From Caldora sp965222765 (lineage in GTDB: Bacteria; Cyanobacteriota; Cyanobacteriia; Cyanobacteriales; Coleofasciculaceae), in contig CBDCVG010000075.1 in assembly GCA_965222765.1 (NCBI GenBank), forward strand, positions 17,424 through 81,423: a stretch of DNA of 64,000 bases, written 5' to 3'. The stretch's first letter is position 1, and every line of letters begins with the position of its first letter. A program made the translations under genes and the position numbers. Positions 31,816 through 40,182 of the stretch are shown in pieces. The notes beneath the pieces were generated by a model that ran no database searches, was not told where the DNA came from, and saw only the letters and a list, made by a program, of their open reading frames with translations.

Positions 31816-33654
31816 GTGAATAAAAAATGGAGAAACGTTGGGCTGTATGCACTGCTAGCGATAGTAGTCATCGCCTTAGCAACAGCATTTTTAGACAAAC
31901 CCTCCCAAAACCGGGAGATCTGGAAGTACAGCGAACTAATTCAGCAGGTTGAAAGTCAAAAAATTGAAACCGTCAAAATTAGTGCTGATCGAACTAAGGC
32001 TCTCGCTACAGCTCAAGATGGTCAGCAGGTTGAGGTAAATCTACCTAATGATCCAGAGCTGATTAGTATTCTAACCAGTAATGGTGTAGATATTGCCGTG
32101 CTGCCCCAGAGCGATGATAGCTTCTGGTTCCGAGCCTTGAGTAGCCTCTTCTTCCCCATCCTGTTACTGGTAGGATTATTTTTCTTGCTGCGACGTGCTC
32201 AAAGTGGTCCTGGCTCTCAGGCGATGAACTTTGGTAAGTCCAAAGCCAGAGTACAAATGGAACCCCAAACTCAAGTAACTTTTGGGGATGTTGCTGGTAT
32301 TGAGCAAGCCAAACTAGAACTCAACGAAGTAGTTGACTTCCTCAAAAATGCTGATCGCTTCACTGCTATTGGAGCCAAAATTCCCAAGGGTGTGCTCTTA
32401 GTTGGACCTCCAGGAACCGGTAAAACTCTCCTGGCTCGTGCTGTTGCTGGGGAAGCAGGTGTACCCTTTTTCTCCATCTCTGGTTCTGAGTTCGTAGAAA
32501 TGTTCGTGGGGGTTGGTGCTTCCCGTGTCCGAGACTTGTTCGAGCAAGCCAAGAGCAATGCTCCCTGTATTGTTTTCATTGATGAGATTGATGCTGTGGG
32601 ACGGCAACGGGGTGCTGGTTTGGGCGGCGGTAACGACGAGCGGGAGCAAACTCTCAATCAGCTACTCACTGAGATGGATGGCTTTGAAGGTAATACTGGC
32701 ATCATCATTATTGCTGCTACCAACCGCCCCGATGTCCTAGATGCAGCTTTGCTACGTCCTGGTCGTTTTGACCGGCAAGTGGTCGTCGATCGTCCTGACT
32801 ACGCTGGTCGTCTAGAAATTCTCAATGTCCATGCTCGTGGCAAAACTTTGTCAAAAGATGTGGAACTAGAGAAAATTGCCCGCCGTACTCCTGGATTCAC
32901 CGGTGCAGATTTATCGAACTTGCTCAATGAAGCTGCAATTTTAGCCGCCCGTCGGAATCTCACCGAAATTTCTATGGATGAGGTCAATGATGCTATTGAC
33001 CGGGTTTTAGCAGGTCCAGAGAAGAAAGACCGGGTGATGAGTGAGAAGCGCAAAGCTCTAGTTGCTTATCACGAAGCAGGTCATGCTCTAGTTGGTGCTT
33101 TGATGCCTGATTATGACCCAGTGCAGAAAATTAGTATTATCCCTCGTGGTCGAGCTGGTGGTCTAACTTGGTTCACCCCTAGCGAAGACCGAATGGATTC
33201 AGGTCTGTATTCTCGCTCTTACCTACAAAACCAGATGGCTGTGGCTTTAGGAGGTCGCCTTGCTGAAGAAATTATCTTCGGTGAAGAAGAAGTAACTACT
33301 GGTGCTTCCAATGACTTACAGCAGGTTACCCGGGTAGCACGACAGATGGTCACTCGCTTTGGTATGAGCGATCGCCTTGGTCCGGTGGCTTTGGGACGCC
33401 AAAATGGTAATATGTTCCTCGGTCGAGACATTGCTTCTGACCGAGACTTTTCCAATACAACTGCTGCAGCAATTGATGAAGAAGTCCGTAAGTTAGTGGA
33501 TGAAGCCTACCGACGAGCAAAAGAAGTAATGCTCAACAACAAGCACATTCTTGACAAATTAGCCGAAATGCTAATTGATAAAGAAACGGTGGATGCTGAG
33601 GAACTGCAAGAGTTGTTAGCGACTAATGATGTCAAAATGGCAGCGATCGCCTAA
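31816..33654 (+). CDS. ftsH: Membrane AAA+ zinc protease FtsH (FtsH3/Slr1604 type)
   Basis: The protein has 612 residues from a GTG at 31816 with a strong AGGAGGAAT upstream. Two membrane helices (about 8-25 and 104-124) flank a periplasmic/lumenal domain. The AAA+ part has GPPGTGKT, FIDEIDAVGRQRG and the SRH arginines (RPGRFDRQ). The protease part has HEAGH and the third zinc ligand region (TTGASNDLQQVTRVA). It closely resembles the Synechocystis Slr1604 (FtsH3) sequence I know, which forms hetero-hexamers with FtsH1 or FtsH2 in the plasma and thylakoid membranes and acts in iron response and photosystem II repair. Confidence 0.95.
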   Translation: MNKKWRNVGLYALLAIVVIALATAFLDKPSQNREIWKYSELIQQVESQKIETVKISADRTKALATAQDGQQVEVNLPNDPELISILTSNGVDIAVLPQSDDSFWFRALSSLFFPILLLVGLFFLLRRAQSGPGSQAMNFGKSKARVQMEPQTQVTFGDVAGIEQAKLELNEVVDFLKNADRFTAIGAKIPKGVLLVGPPGTGKTLLARAVAGEAGVPFFSISGSEFVEMFVGVGASRVRDLFEQAKSNAPCIVFIDEIDAVGRQRGAGLGGGNDEREQTLNQLLTEMDGFEGNTGIIIIAATNRPDVLDAALLRPGRFDRQVVVDRPDYAGRLEILNVHARGKTLSKDVELEKIARRTPGFTGADLSNLLNEAAILAARRNLTEISMDEVNDAIDRVLAGPEKKDRVMSEKRKALVAYHEAGHALVGALMPDYDPVQKISIIPRGRAGGLTWFTPSEDRMDSGLYSRSYLQNQMAVALGGRLAEEIIFGEEEVTTGASNDLQQVTRVARQMVTRFGMSDRLGPVALGRQNGNMFLGRDIASDRDFSNTTAAAIDEEVRKLVDEAYRRAKEVMLNNKHILDKLAEMLIDKETVDAEELQELLATNDVKMAAIA

Positions 33655-34175
33655 TTATATTGGGTTTTTTGGTTGATAAATAAACGTGAGTTTGAGCTAA
33701 AAACCCTCTGCCTTCTTGCATTGAATTTCCCTACATCGAAGAGTAAAATAACTGAAAGGGTAGCACCTAGGTGTTGCCCCTTTAATTGTTAATACAGAGT
33801 TGTTTTCGTACATAGCACTTTACTGCACTTTACAACACGCTTTAGTAGAGTAACTATAAAAAGACCTGTTATACTCTTTTTTAGGTGTATTACATAGAGT
33901 TTGAAATAGCTTATTTCCCTTATTATAACTATTTACTAAGTTTGCCGGTAATTTGGTATCAGTGATCACAGTAGGAGAGCAACTTCATAATTTTTCACCT
34001 TCCAGAGGTATGAAATCAGAAGCTTTCGACTACTAGCATGTTGATTGCTTAGGATTCTCCTTAACCATAACTTGGCAAGTGATCTACCGGAAGGTAGCAT
34101 TGTTTTTAAGCAAGGTAAAAGCACAACTTTCAGGATATGTTTCTCTGAGCAAGAGCTTTAAAGATAGGAAACTAA
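33655..34175. other. 520-base gap between ftsH and a histidine kinase
   Basis: Apart from the terminator-like hairpin at 33755-33783, I see nothing but AT-rich leader sequence. No gene or RNA family is recognised. Confidence 0.4.
33755..33783 (+). terminator. Probable terminator hairpin after ftsH
   Basis: AAAGGG (33755-33760) pairs with CCCTTT (33778-33783), with an inner AGCACCT/AGGTGTT stem. TTTAATTGTT follows. It lies 100 bases after the ftsH stop. Confidence 0.5.
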
Positions 34176-35672
34176 ATGGTTAAAGCCAATGTTTTGGTAG
34201 TTGAAGATGAAGTAATTGTTGCTAGGACAATTGTCAACCAGCTTAAAAAACTGGGTTATACGGTTGTAGCTCAAGCTTCCTCAGCTTCTCAAGCTCTAGC
34301 TAAGGCAATAGAAACCAAACCTGACTTAGTGCTAATAGATATTTGGCTGAAGGGAAAAATGGATGGAATTCATGCTGCTGAGCAAATCCGTCAGGAGTTG
34401 AGTATTCCCGTAGTCTATCTAACTGCCTGTGCAGATAATGACACTCTGCAACGAGCAAAAATTACTCAACCCTGTGGCTATGTTCTCAGACCCTTTAGCG
34501 AGAAAGATTTACGGGTTGCAATCGAAATTGCTCTCTACCAACATCGGATGGAATACTCACTGCAAGAGAGCCAAGAAAAGTTGGCAACTATTTTGCAGTC
34601 GATGAATGATGGGGTAATTGCTACTGATAATCAAGGAATTATTACCTTTATCAATCCTGCTGCCGAAGCTTTAACAAACTGGCACAAGTATGAAGCAGTA
34701 GGCAAACCAGTAAAGTTGATTTTCCAGATTATTGAAGAAGTGGTGGGAACTCCCATAGAAAATCCAGTATTACAAGTTCTCAGAGGAAAGGAATTCTATC
34801 CAGGGGATTACCATGCCCTAAATGCCAAAAACGGTAACAAAATTCCCATTGGTTATACTGCCTCACCCCTGAAGCAAAAATCTGGAGAAATTAGGGGAGT
34901 CGTTATCGTTTTTTGGGATATCAGTGAGCGGCGACAGACTAAAGCTTTGGAAAGAGCATTGGCAAAGGAGCGAGAACTTAGTAGTTTTCGTTCCCAATTT
35001 ATTTCCACTGTATCCCATGAATTCCGCACTCCTCTAAGTACCATTCTGACAGCAGTTGAGTTATTGGTTTGTTACGATAAGCAAGCCACTAAAAAGCAAA
35101 AACAAAGTTATCTGCACAGAATTAAGAAAGCAGCACAGCGAATGACCAAACTCATGGATGATGTATTGGTTATGGGTCAAGCTACATCAGGTAGACTCGA
35201 AGTAGTACCAGCTTACCTGAATCTGGAGCAGTTTTGCTGCGATTTAGTCACCGAAATTTTACTTATTGAGGCTCAACCCAACCGGATTAACTTTAAAATT
35301 CAAGGAGACTGTAGGGAAGTTTGGATGGACGAGAGGCTCCTAAGTTACATTCTCACTAATCTCCTCTCCAATGCTCTTAAGTATTCCCCAGTTGAGAGTA
35401 AGATTGAGTTTGAGTTAAAGGGCAATGCTGAAGCACAAGTAGCAATCTTCAGTATCCGGGATGAAGGTATTGGTATTAACACAGAGGAGCAATCCCAAAT
35501 CTTTGAGTCGTTTTATCGCGGCAAAAATGTTGGCTCAATTGCAGGTACTGGATTGGGACTAGCAATTGTCAAACGCTGTGTGGATCAACTTCAGGGTGAG
35601 ATTATGATCACCAGTACGGTAGGAGTTGGTAGTAAATTTACGGTTAAATTACCCATAAATAAGAGCTTCTAA
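34176..35672 (+). CDS. Response-regulator/PAS/histidine kinase hybrid
   Basis: The protein has 498 residues. Residues 1-125 are a receiver domain (phospho-Asp in LVLIDIWLKG, Lys/Thr switch VVYLTA). A PAS domain follows at about 135-250 (MNDGVIATDNQGIITFINPA). The kinase core has the His box FISTVSHEFRTPLSTI and ATPase boxes LTNLLSNALKYSP, IRDEGIGI and GTGLGLAIVK. There are no membrane helices, so it is a cytosolic kinase driven by an upstream phosphate donor through its receiver. No dedicated partner gene adjoins it. The signal is unknown. Confidence 0.92.
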   Translation: MVKANVLVVEDEVIVARTIVNQLKKLGYTVVAQASSASQALAKAIETKPDLVLIDIWLKGKMDGIHAAEQIRQELSIPVVYLTACADNDTLQRAKITQPCGYVLRPFSEKDLRVAIEIALYQHRMEYSLQESQEKLATILQSMNDGVIATDNQGIITFINPAAEALTNWHKYEAVGKPVKLIFQIIEEVVGTPIENPVLQVLRGKEFYPGDYHALNAKNGNKIPIGYTASPLKQKSGEIRGVVIVFWDISERRQTKALERALAKERELSSFRSQFISTVSHEFRTPLSTILTAVELLVCYDKQATKKQKQSYLHRIKKAAQRMTKLMDDVLVMGQATSGRLEVVPAYLNLEQFCCDLVTEILLIEAQPNRINFKIQGDCREVWMDERLLSYILTNLLSNALKYSPVESKIEFELKGNAEAQVAIFSIRDEGIGINTEEQSQIFESFYRGKNVGSIAGTGLGLAIVKRCVDQLQGEIMITSTVGVGSKFTVKLPINKSF

Positions 35673-35688
35673 CTCGAATTTGCCTACA

Positions 35689-35808
35689 CTAGTACCGCTG
35701 CGCGGAATTTAGAATTAAGAATTAAGAATTAAGAATTAAGAATGCTTATAGAGTAAGGATTCTATCGATCTCTTTCCTGGTGGGTTATTTCCGCCGCGTT
35801 ACACTAGT
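35689..35808. mobile_element. MITE-like element, CTAGT family, copy 1 (120 bp)
   Basis: The left end CTAGTACCGCTGCGCGGAA and the right end, read inward as CTAGTGTAACGCGGCGGAA, are imperfect inverted repeats. The inner part has AGAATTA heptamers and AGGATTCTATCGATCTC, shared with the copy at 41552-41655. Its right end supplies the last codons and the stop of tsaE. A flanking TA dinucleotide fits IS630/Tc1-type insertion. Confidence 0.65.
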
Positions 35809-36222
35809 AAGGTTAGCTTGACGACTGGAGTCAGCTTGATAGGTAAGAGAGATTTTCAGATAACTCAAGGGTTTGTAAGGCAAACGTTCTGCCCACTCAA
35901 TAGCCACAATCCCCAAAGGAATCTCTATGCCTTCCCAGTAAATTTCTGGGTTTAAAGTCTCGATTTCTGCTGGTTGGAGGCGGTACAAATCTAGGTGATA
36001 CAGGGGAATTCGTCCTTCTGGATATTCATTAATTAAGGTGAAGGTAGGGCTAACTATCTGTTCTGTAATGCCTAGTCCTTTGCCTAAACCCTGAACTAGG
36101 GTAGTTTTACCAGCACCTAAGTCTCCCTCCAACAAAATTACATTCCCAGCAGGAAGAGATTCCCCTAAGCTAATACCGAGCGCTTCCGTTGCCTCAGCAT
36201 CAGCTAGAAAAATTTTTGTCAT
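35785..36222 (-). CDS. tsaE: tRNA threonylcarbamoyladenosine ATPase TsaE
   Basis: The protein has 145 residues. It has Walker A GDLGAGKTT, the SPTFTLINEY switch block, and HLDLYRL and IAIEWAERL near the C-terminus. TsaE is the ATPase that resets the TsaBD complex during t6A37 modification of ANN-decoding tRNAs. The final residues (TSVTRRK and stop) are encoded by the right end of a MITE-like element at 35689-35808, so the natural C-terminus has been replaced. The ATG at 36222 is clear. A TTTGTCATTGGTTA array lies just before the start. Confidence 0.94.
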   Translation of the reverse strand: MTKIFLADAEATEALGISLGESLPAGNVILLEGDLGAGKTTLVQGLGKGLGITEQIVSPTFTLINEYPEGRIPLYHLDLYRLQPAEIETLNPEIYWEGIEIPLGIVAIEWAERLPYKPLSYLKISLTYQADSSRQANLTSVTRRK

Positions 36223-36285
36223 TGGTTATTTGTCATTGGTTATTTGTCATTGGTCATTTGTCATTGGTTGTTTGTCATTTATCTG
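36223..36285. repeat. TTTGTCATTGGTTA-type short tandem array
   Basis: About four degenerate copies of CATTGGTTATTTGT lie directly between the tsaE start and the next gene's stop, and the last residues of that next gene (NDKQPMTNDQ) are encoded by the array. Confidence 0.8.
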
Positions 36286-36681
36286 TGAGTGTATTCTCAC
36301 TAGTTCAAGCAACATTACCCCTTTCAACCAACTCCAGCCCTCAGGCGGTGGTTCTAGAGGCTTATAAGATACCCACTGCTCACCTTCTGGAGATGAGTAG
36401 GATTCCTCAATAGTTGCCAAGGCATCTTCACCCCAAGGTGCTTTGACAATAATGATTGTCCCATTAGGTATAGTTTTTATCTCCGCATCTGATGGTGGTT
36501 TCTCCGGCGCTATTGCCTCTTTAGGTTTGTCTGGTGTATCAGTAGCAAATTCTGGAATTTTTCCTTCTTGGACTTGCTCTGTTTGTACCACTTCGCTAAC
36601 ACTAGCGCTATCTTTTGGCTGGGACACTGGGGTAGGTTCTGGTGGTGGAGTAGATTTACTCTTCTTTTTTTTCTTGGCCAT
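36247..36681 (-). CDS. Conserved cyanobacterial-type hypothetical protein
   Basis: The protein has 144 residues. The N-terminus is MAKKKKKSKS followed by a Pro/Glu-rich disordered stretch of about 60 residues. A small folded domain follows at about 68-130 (GTIIIVKAPWGEDALATIEESY, GEQWVSYKPLEPPPEGW, WLKGVMLLELVRI), probably all-beta. I know no function. It lies 25 bases upstream of tsaE on the same strand, so the two may be cotranscribed. The last ten residues come from a tandem repeat array. Confidence 0.7.
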   Translation of the reverse strand: MAKKKKKSKSTPPPEPTPVSQPKDSASVSEVVQTEQVQEGKIPEFATDTPDKPKEAIAPEKPPSDAEIKTIPNGTIIIVKAPWGEDALATIEESYSSPEGEQWVSYKPLEPPPEGWSWLKGVMLLELVRIHSQINDKQPMTNDQ

Positions 36682-36897
36682 CCTCTAATTATTCCGTAGT
36701 CCCTGATGTACTGCTACATCTTCTTCGGCATAAGGTGCTGATATCTACTGCTTGATTTTCGCTTTTCGGTATCTATCTATTTTAACGAAGAAGTGCTCAC
36801 TCGCCTTTTATTTAGAATTTAGAATTAGTCCCCTAAGGGTGAGCGAAAAAAAGGGTGGGGAGATGGGGAAATGGGGAGATGAGGAAATCAAGGAGAA

Positions 36898-37338
36898 CTA
36901 ATGGTGAGTATGCCCATAAGCGCCAATTTCTGGTTTAAAGGTTACAACTTCCTCTTTACTCTCTACTCCCAATTGTTCCAACATTGCCTGCAAAACTGGA
37001 TCAGGAGACAATCGTAAATAGTTGGGAGCAACTTCTAAAAGCACATGACGATTACCTAGATGATAGGCTGCTCGCAATAGATTAACTGGTATCGGAGAAG
37101 TTACTGTGATCACTGGTTCTGGTTTAGCAGCAATACGAATCACTACTTCCTCATTTGGCGATCGCAGTAAATCTCCATCTTGTAGAATCGTACCTCTAGG
37201 TAGGCGGAGATACAAAGCTTTACCCTCAGAGTTCTGATAGCGGTAACGACTACGACTACGCTCTTCAGCAGTGAGAGAAAGGGTAAAGCTAACGTTGAGC
37301 TTCCTAGAGGCAGGCAAGCGTTCCGTAAAAGTTAGCAT
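36898..37338 (-). CDS. ureE: Urease accessory protein UreE (nickel chaperone)
   Basis: The protein has 146 residues. It has the UreE N-terminal domain (LTLTAEERSRSRYRYQNSEGKALYLRLPRG in part, LQDGDLL) and C-terminal domain (ITVTSPIPVNLLRAAYHLGNRHVLLEV), and a C-terminal GHTHH that can bind metal. It carries Ni2+ to UreG for insertion into urease. No other urease gene is in the window, so the ure genes are dispersed, as in many cyanobacteria. It is followed on the same strand by tsaE's upstream gene after about 215 bases. Confidence 0.93.
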   Translation of the reverse strand: MLTFTERLPASRKLNVSFTLSLTAEERSRSRYRYQNSEGKALYLRLPRGTILQDGDLLRSPNEEVVIRIAAKPEPVITVTSPIPVNLLRAAYHLGNRHVLLEVAPNYLRLSPDPVLQAMLEQLGVESKEEVVTFKPEIGAYGHTHH

Positions 37339-37362
37339 TGGCGATAAAAAACATTCACCACC

Positions 37363-37848
37363 TTATTTTTGCAGGCGAATCAATTCATTTTGAATACGTA
37401 TTTTTAATTGTTCATCAGATTTTGTTGCCGCAGATATATCATTGAATTGCAATATTGTCAAACCATTACTTTCACTAATATCCTTTGCTTGCTGACAGTA
37501 GTTCACAGCAATACCGCGAACATTGCGAGGGAGAGTCCCAATAGTTTTTGGTTTAGTGCAAGTAATGTTAGGTAGGTTGTCTTTTTTGGTTATTCGCAGG
37601 ATTTCCTTAGTTGCTGCTTCACGTTTTGGCTCAATCGCTAAAACCACTTTGGCGTAATTTTCGACTTCTTCAGAACTGACTGATAAAGGTGGAGAACTCT
37701 GGGCGTCAGAATCTGAGGCTCTATTGGGAGCACATCCAACTAAAATTGCTGTCAGTCCAACCAACCAGCCTATAGCAGTGAGAATCTTGATAATTAAGGA
37801 TTCTCTTCTGGAACGTTGTGCTACTGAATCACTATAAGGATTCGTCAT
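37363..37848 (-). CDS. DUF4168-type lipoprotein
   Basis: The protein has about 161 residues from ATG 37848; a GTG at 37863 is also possible. A hydrophobic segment ends in a lipobox-like ILVGC at about residue 38, so a lipoprotein is likely. The mature part has ENYAKVVLAIEPKREAATKEI and ILQFNDISAATKSDEQLKIR, the DUF4168 pattern. It lies 24 bases upstream of ureE. A paralog with the same pattern is next to it (37969-38457). The role is unknown; the domain is thought to sit in the periplasm. Confidence 0.75.
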   Translation of the reverse strand: MTNPYSDSVAQRSRRESLIIKILTAIGWLVGLTAILVGCAPNRASDSDAQSSPPLSVSSEEVENYAKVVLAIEPKREAATKEILRITKKDNLPNITCTKPKTIGTLPRNVRGIAVNYCQQAKDISESNGLTILQFNDISAATKSDEQLKIRIQNELIRLQK

Positions 37849-37968
37849 AAATGCAGGTGGCACAAGAAATAGCTCAATTTGTTTAAAGGGTGCCTCTATC
37901 TTTCGATATCATCAGATGATACGTCAATAGTTGAGCTAATCAATCATTAGGTTTAGCGACGGGAGCTG

Positions 37969-38457
37969 TTACAGTAAATTAAGTTGCCGATCCAGTTCCT
38001 GTTGAATCCGCCTTTCCAACTCCGGATTCTGTTGTCGCATTATCTGAATTTCGTTGTAGCGCTTATTGGAGAAGCCCTCGGCTCTGATATAACTTTCAGA
38101 CTGCTTGCAGAATTTTTGCCAAATGTTTCTAACCACCCCACTAAGTCCTTGCAGTGAGCAATCAGGAATTTCAGGAACTGTTCCCCCGTTGTTTTTTTTG
38201 ATTTCTTCGTAGGCTTGCTGGCGTGCTTTCTCAATTTTTATGGCAGCACGAACGAATTTTACCAATTCTGCATAATCAAGATTAGACTTACTAAAAGTCG
38301 CTTGAGCGTAAGCTGAAGAGCTAAAGACAAGGGTATGGGAGTCAACAGATAGCTCAGGTGCAATTCCAGAAAGTAAACCAATCGCAGTAAGCAGTCCCAC
38401 AATTAGCGATTGGGAGAAAATTCGGTTCAGTGAAGGTCGGAAACAGTAGGAATACAT
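37969..38457 (-). CDS. DUF4168-type secreted protein, paralog of its neighbour
   Basis: The protein has 162 residues. A signal peptide is present (hydrophobic core about 15-35, cleavage probably after SSAYAQA). The mature part has ELVKFVRAAIKIEKARQQAYEEIKK, IPDCSLQGL, and EGFSNKRYNEIQIMRQQNPELERRIQQEL, matching the gene downstream in order and spacing (two Cys each). The tandem pair suggests duplication. The role is unknown. Confidence 0.75.
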   Translation of the reverse strand: MYSYCFRPSLNRIFSQSLIVGLLTAIGLLSGIAPELSVDSHTLVFSSSAYAQATFSKSNLDYAELVKFVRAAIKIEKARQQAYEEIKKNNGGTVPEIPDCSLQGLSGVVRNIWQKFCKQSESYIRAEGFSNKRYNEIQIMRQQNPELERRIQQELDRQLNLL

Positions 38458-38798
38458 TAATGATGATTGAGTATAATTGGAGAAAACAAGTAAATCAAAC
38501 TACGAGACTAAAGGCTACTTGTTTTGAAGTATTTTAATTATCAAAAGTTCCTCACAGAACAAGGGAATTTTAGCTGTCTTCCGGGAGAAGCCCACACTTA
38601 CCCGATAGGGAAGTGTGGGAGTATGTCACCAGATACGCTATCTCCCCATCTTCCCATCTCCCGTCCCCCCAATACTGCTCGGTAATCGCTCCACTTCCTC
38701 TTCCCCAGCTCCCTGAAACTCCCCCAACTTATCTTTACCGATAACTTCTCTTAACCAAACAGTATTGCTTGTCCCCCTGCCTCTACTTAATGAGCTCT
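38458..38798. other. 340-base gap with IS605-end-like hairpin
   Basis: A hairpin with CCCACACTT/AAGTGTGGG arms (38590-38621) lies in GAGAAGCCCACACTT...GTGTGGGAG context. I recall this as typical of IS200/IS605 termini in cyanobacteria. A CTCCCCATCTTCC-type repeat follows (38640-38710). No gene is seen. Confidence 0.5.
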
Positions 38799-39080
38799 TT
38801 ATAGCTTGCGGCTTTCTAAGCGAAATAGCCAAATCATCAGGGCAACGATACCAATTTGTAGTGCTAGGTTGGGGAGAGCTGTAGTCACATCCTTCCCAGC
38901 GGCTAACTGTGCAAGGACAATTACTGCACCCATGAAGCCAGAAGCACCGCAAGCAAGATAAATAAATTTTCTTAAACCTCGGTAGGGAGCTTTTGCCTCT
39001 GCTTTAAGGCGTGCATATCTTTCTGGGCTGAGCTGTCGAGAAGCATTGGAGGAAGGATTTTTGGAAGTTGATTTTGCCAT
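38799..39080 (-). CDS. DUF3493 membrane protein
   Basis: The protein has 93 residues. After a polar start, the block RYARLKAEAKAPYRGLRKFIYLACGASG leads into two membrane helices (about 41-60 and 70-88) and a short basic tail. This is the DUF3493 pattern shared by cyanobacteria and plastids; the plant relative LPA3 helps photosystem II assembly. A similar role here is inferred from the family only. It is divergent from tRNA-Thr, 44 bases away. Confidence 0.85.
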   Translation of the reverse strand: MAKSTSKNPSSNASRQLSPERYARLKAEAKAPYRGLRKFIYLACGASGFMGAVIVLAQLAAGKDVTTALPNLALQIGIVALMIWLFRLESRKL

Positions 39081-39124
39081 TAATTTCTATGATTATTGTG
39101 TATTTGCTATATTAGTAGGTTAAT

Positions 39125-39196
39125 GCCGGTGTAGCTCAGTGGTAGAGCATTCGATTCGTAATCGAATGGCCAGCGGTTCAAATCCGCTCATCGGCT
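39125..39196 (+). tRNA. tRNA-Thr (anticodon CGU)
   Basis: The acceptor GCCGGTG pairs with CATCGGC. The D arm is AGCTCAGTGGTAGAGC, the anticodon arm is TTCGA-TTCGTAA-TCGAA with CGT at 34-36, and the T arm contains GGTTCAAATCC. The discriminator is T and no CCA is encoded. It reads the ACG codon. Confidence 0.95.
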
Positions 39197-39537
39197 CTCG
39201 GTATATTTGAGAAGGAGAATAAGCCTTCTTTTCCTTGGAGCCCTCTGCCTTATCCCCAAGATAACGGGGTTAAGCTCATCCCACGACTAAAGTACGTGGG
39301 ATGCAAGCGTTATTTGTTGTTGGTTGTTAGTTGTTTGTCAAGAAAAACTTTCTAACAAATAACTTGCCAACCAAGCGGCGGGCGGCTATCCCTCCCATCC
39401 CTAGAAGGAATGGGCTTCCCGCCGCTTTCGGTGACTAACCTGGATTTGGTATTACCCAATGAGGAGTTTTTCTGTTACCAATAGTGACAATTAAAGATGA
39501 CATTGACAGCTGTAAAAGTAAAAAATATATTAGAATT
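39197..39537. other. 340-base gap with two hairpin repeats
   Basis: It holds an IS605-end-like hairpin with TCCCACG/CGTGGGA arms (about 39278-39302), a TTGTTGG-type short array and the GC-rich hairpin repeat at 39371-39434. Confidence 0.55.
39371..39434 (-). repeat. GC-rich hairpin repeat, copy 2
   Basis: This is nearly identical to 10161-10223, from CCAAGCGG through CCCTCCCATCC and GGAATGGGCTTCCCGCCGC. The loop base changes (CTAG for TTTA) keep the fold, which suggests selection on structure or recent spread. Confidence 0.65.
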
Positions 39538-40182
39538 ATGAAAACTTTGCAGCAGTTGGCTCAGAGTAACTCCAGATGGTCACTCAATGAATTTGTCCGA
39601 GTTCTCAATGGTTTGTTACCTCAATTTTTGCCAGTACAAAAAGCCCACACTAGAGTTCGAGAGGATGTTACTCCTCGCTTGGTACGGTATTACACTACCC
39701 AGGGAATGCTTGATGAACCACTTAAGGAGGGACGTGAAGCTCGTTACACCTATCGCCATCTATTGCAAGTGCTAGTGGTGCGTCGCCTGTTAGCAGAGGG
39801 TTATGGTGCTAGTGCTATTGATAATTTAGCAACCTCCAAAGACAACGCTGATTTGGAATCCTTACTCCAAGGAGGAGTTCAACTTGATCTAACTACTGCT
39901 AACCCACCTTTGGGGTTTCTACAGCAAATCAAAGAACGCCAATCTCTCCCAATTCCTCCACCACCAGCAACTACTCCAGCCAAATCAACTCGTGCCAACA
40001 CCGTAGCTTATCCCCAAGCAGCCAATACGAATTGGACACGGATTGAGATTTTGCCTACTTTGGAAATCCATGTTCGAGAGGACTTTAACTATCCTCATAG
40101 TCCTCAAGAGCAGCAAAACTTATTGCAATATATGGCTCAACAACTACTTGCTTTGTCTACCAATCGGAGGTCAAAAAAATGA
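39538..40182 (+). CDS. MerR-like winged-helix protein linked to a vWA gene
   Basis: The protein has 214 residues from ATG 39538; a GTG at 39484 would add 18. Residues about 35-95 form a MerR-type winged helix (VTPRLVRYYTTQGMLDEP, ARYTYRHLLQVLVVRRLLAEGY). A Pro-rich linker follows and then a C-terminal block (WTRIEILPTLEIHVREDF). Its last 4 bases overlap the start of the vWA gene (ATGA), so the two are translationally coupled. The likely job is control of, or binding to, the vWA partner. The effector is unknown. Confidence 0.75.
   Translation: MKTLQQLAQSNSRWSLNEFVRVLNGLLPQFLPVQKAHTRVREDVTPRLVRYYTTQGMLDEPLKEGREARYTYRHLLQVLVVRRLLAEGYGASAIDNLATSKDNADLESLLQGGVQLDLTTANPPLGFLQQIKERQSLPIPPPPATTPAKSTRANTVAYPQAANTNWTRIEILPTLEIHVREDFNYPHSPQEQQNLLQYMAQQLLALSTNRRSKK

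Noticed and set aside
36898..37338. Complete urease cluster
   Set aside because: Only ureE is present; flanking genes are DUF4168 and a hypothetical protein.
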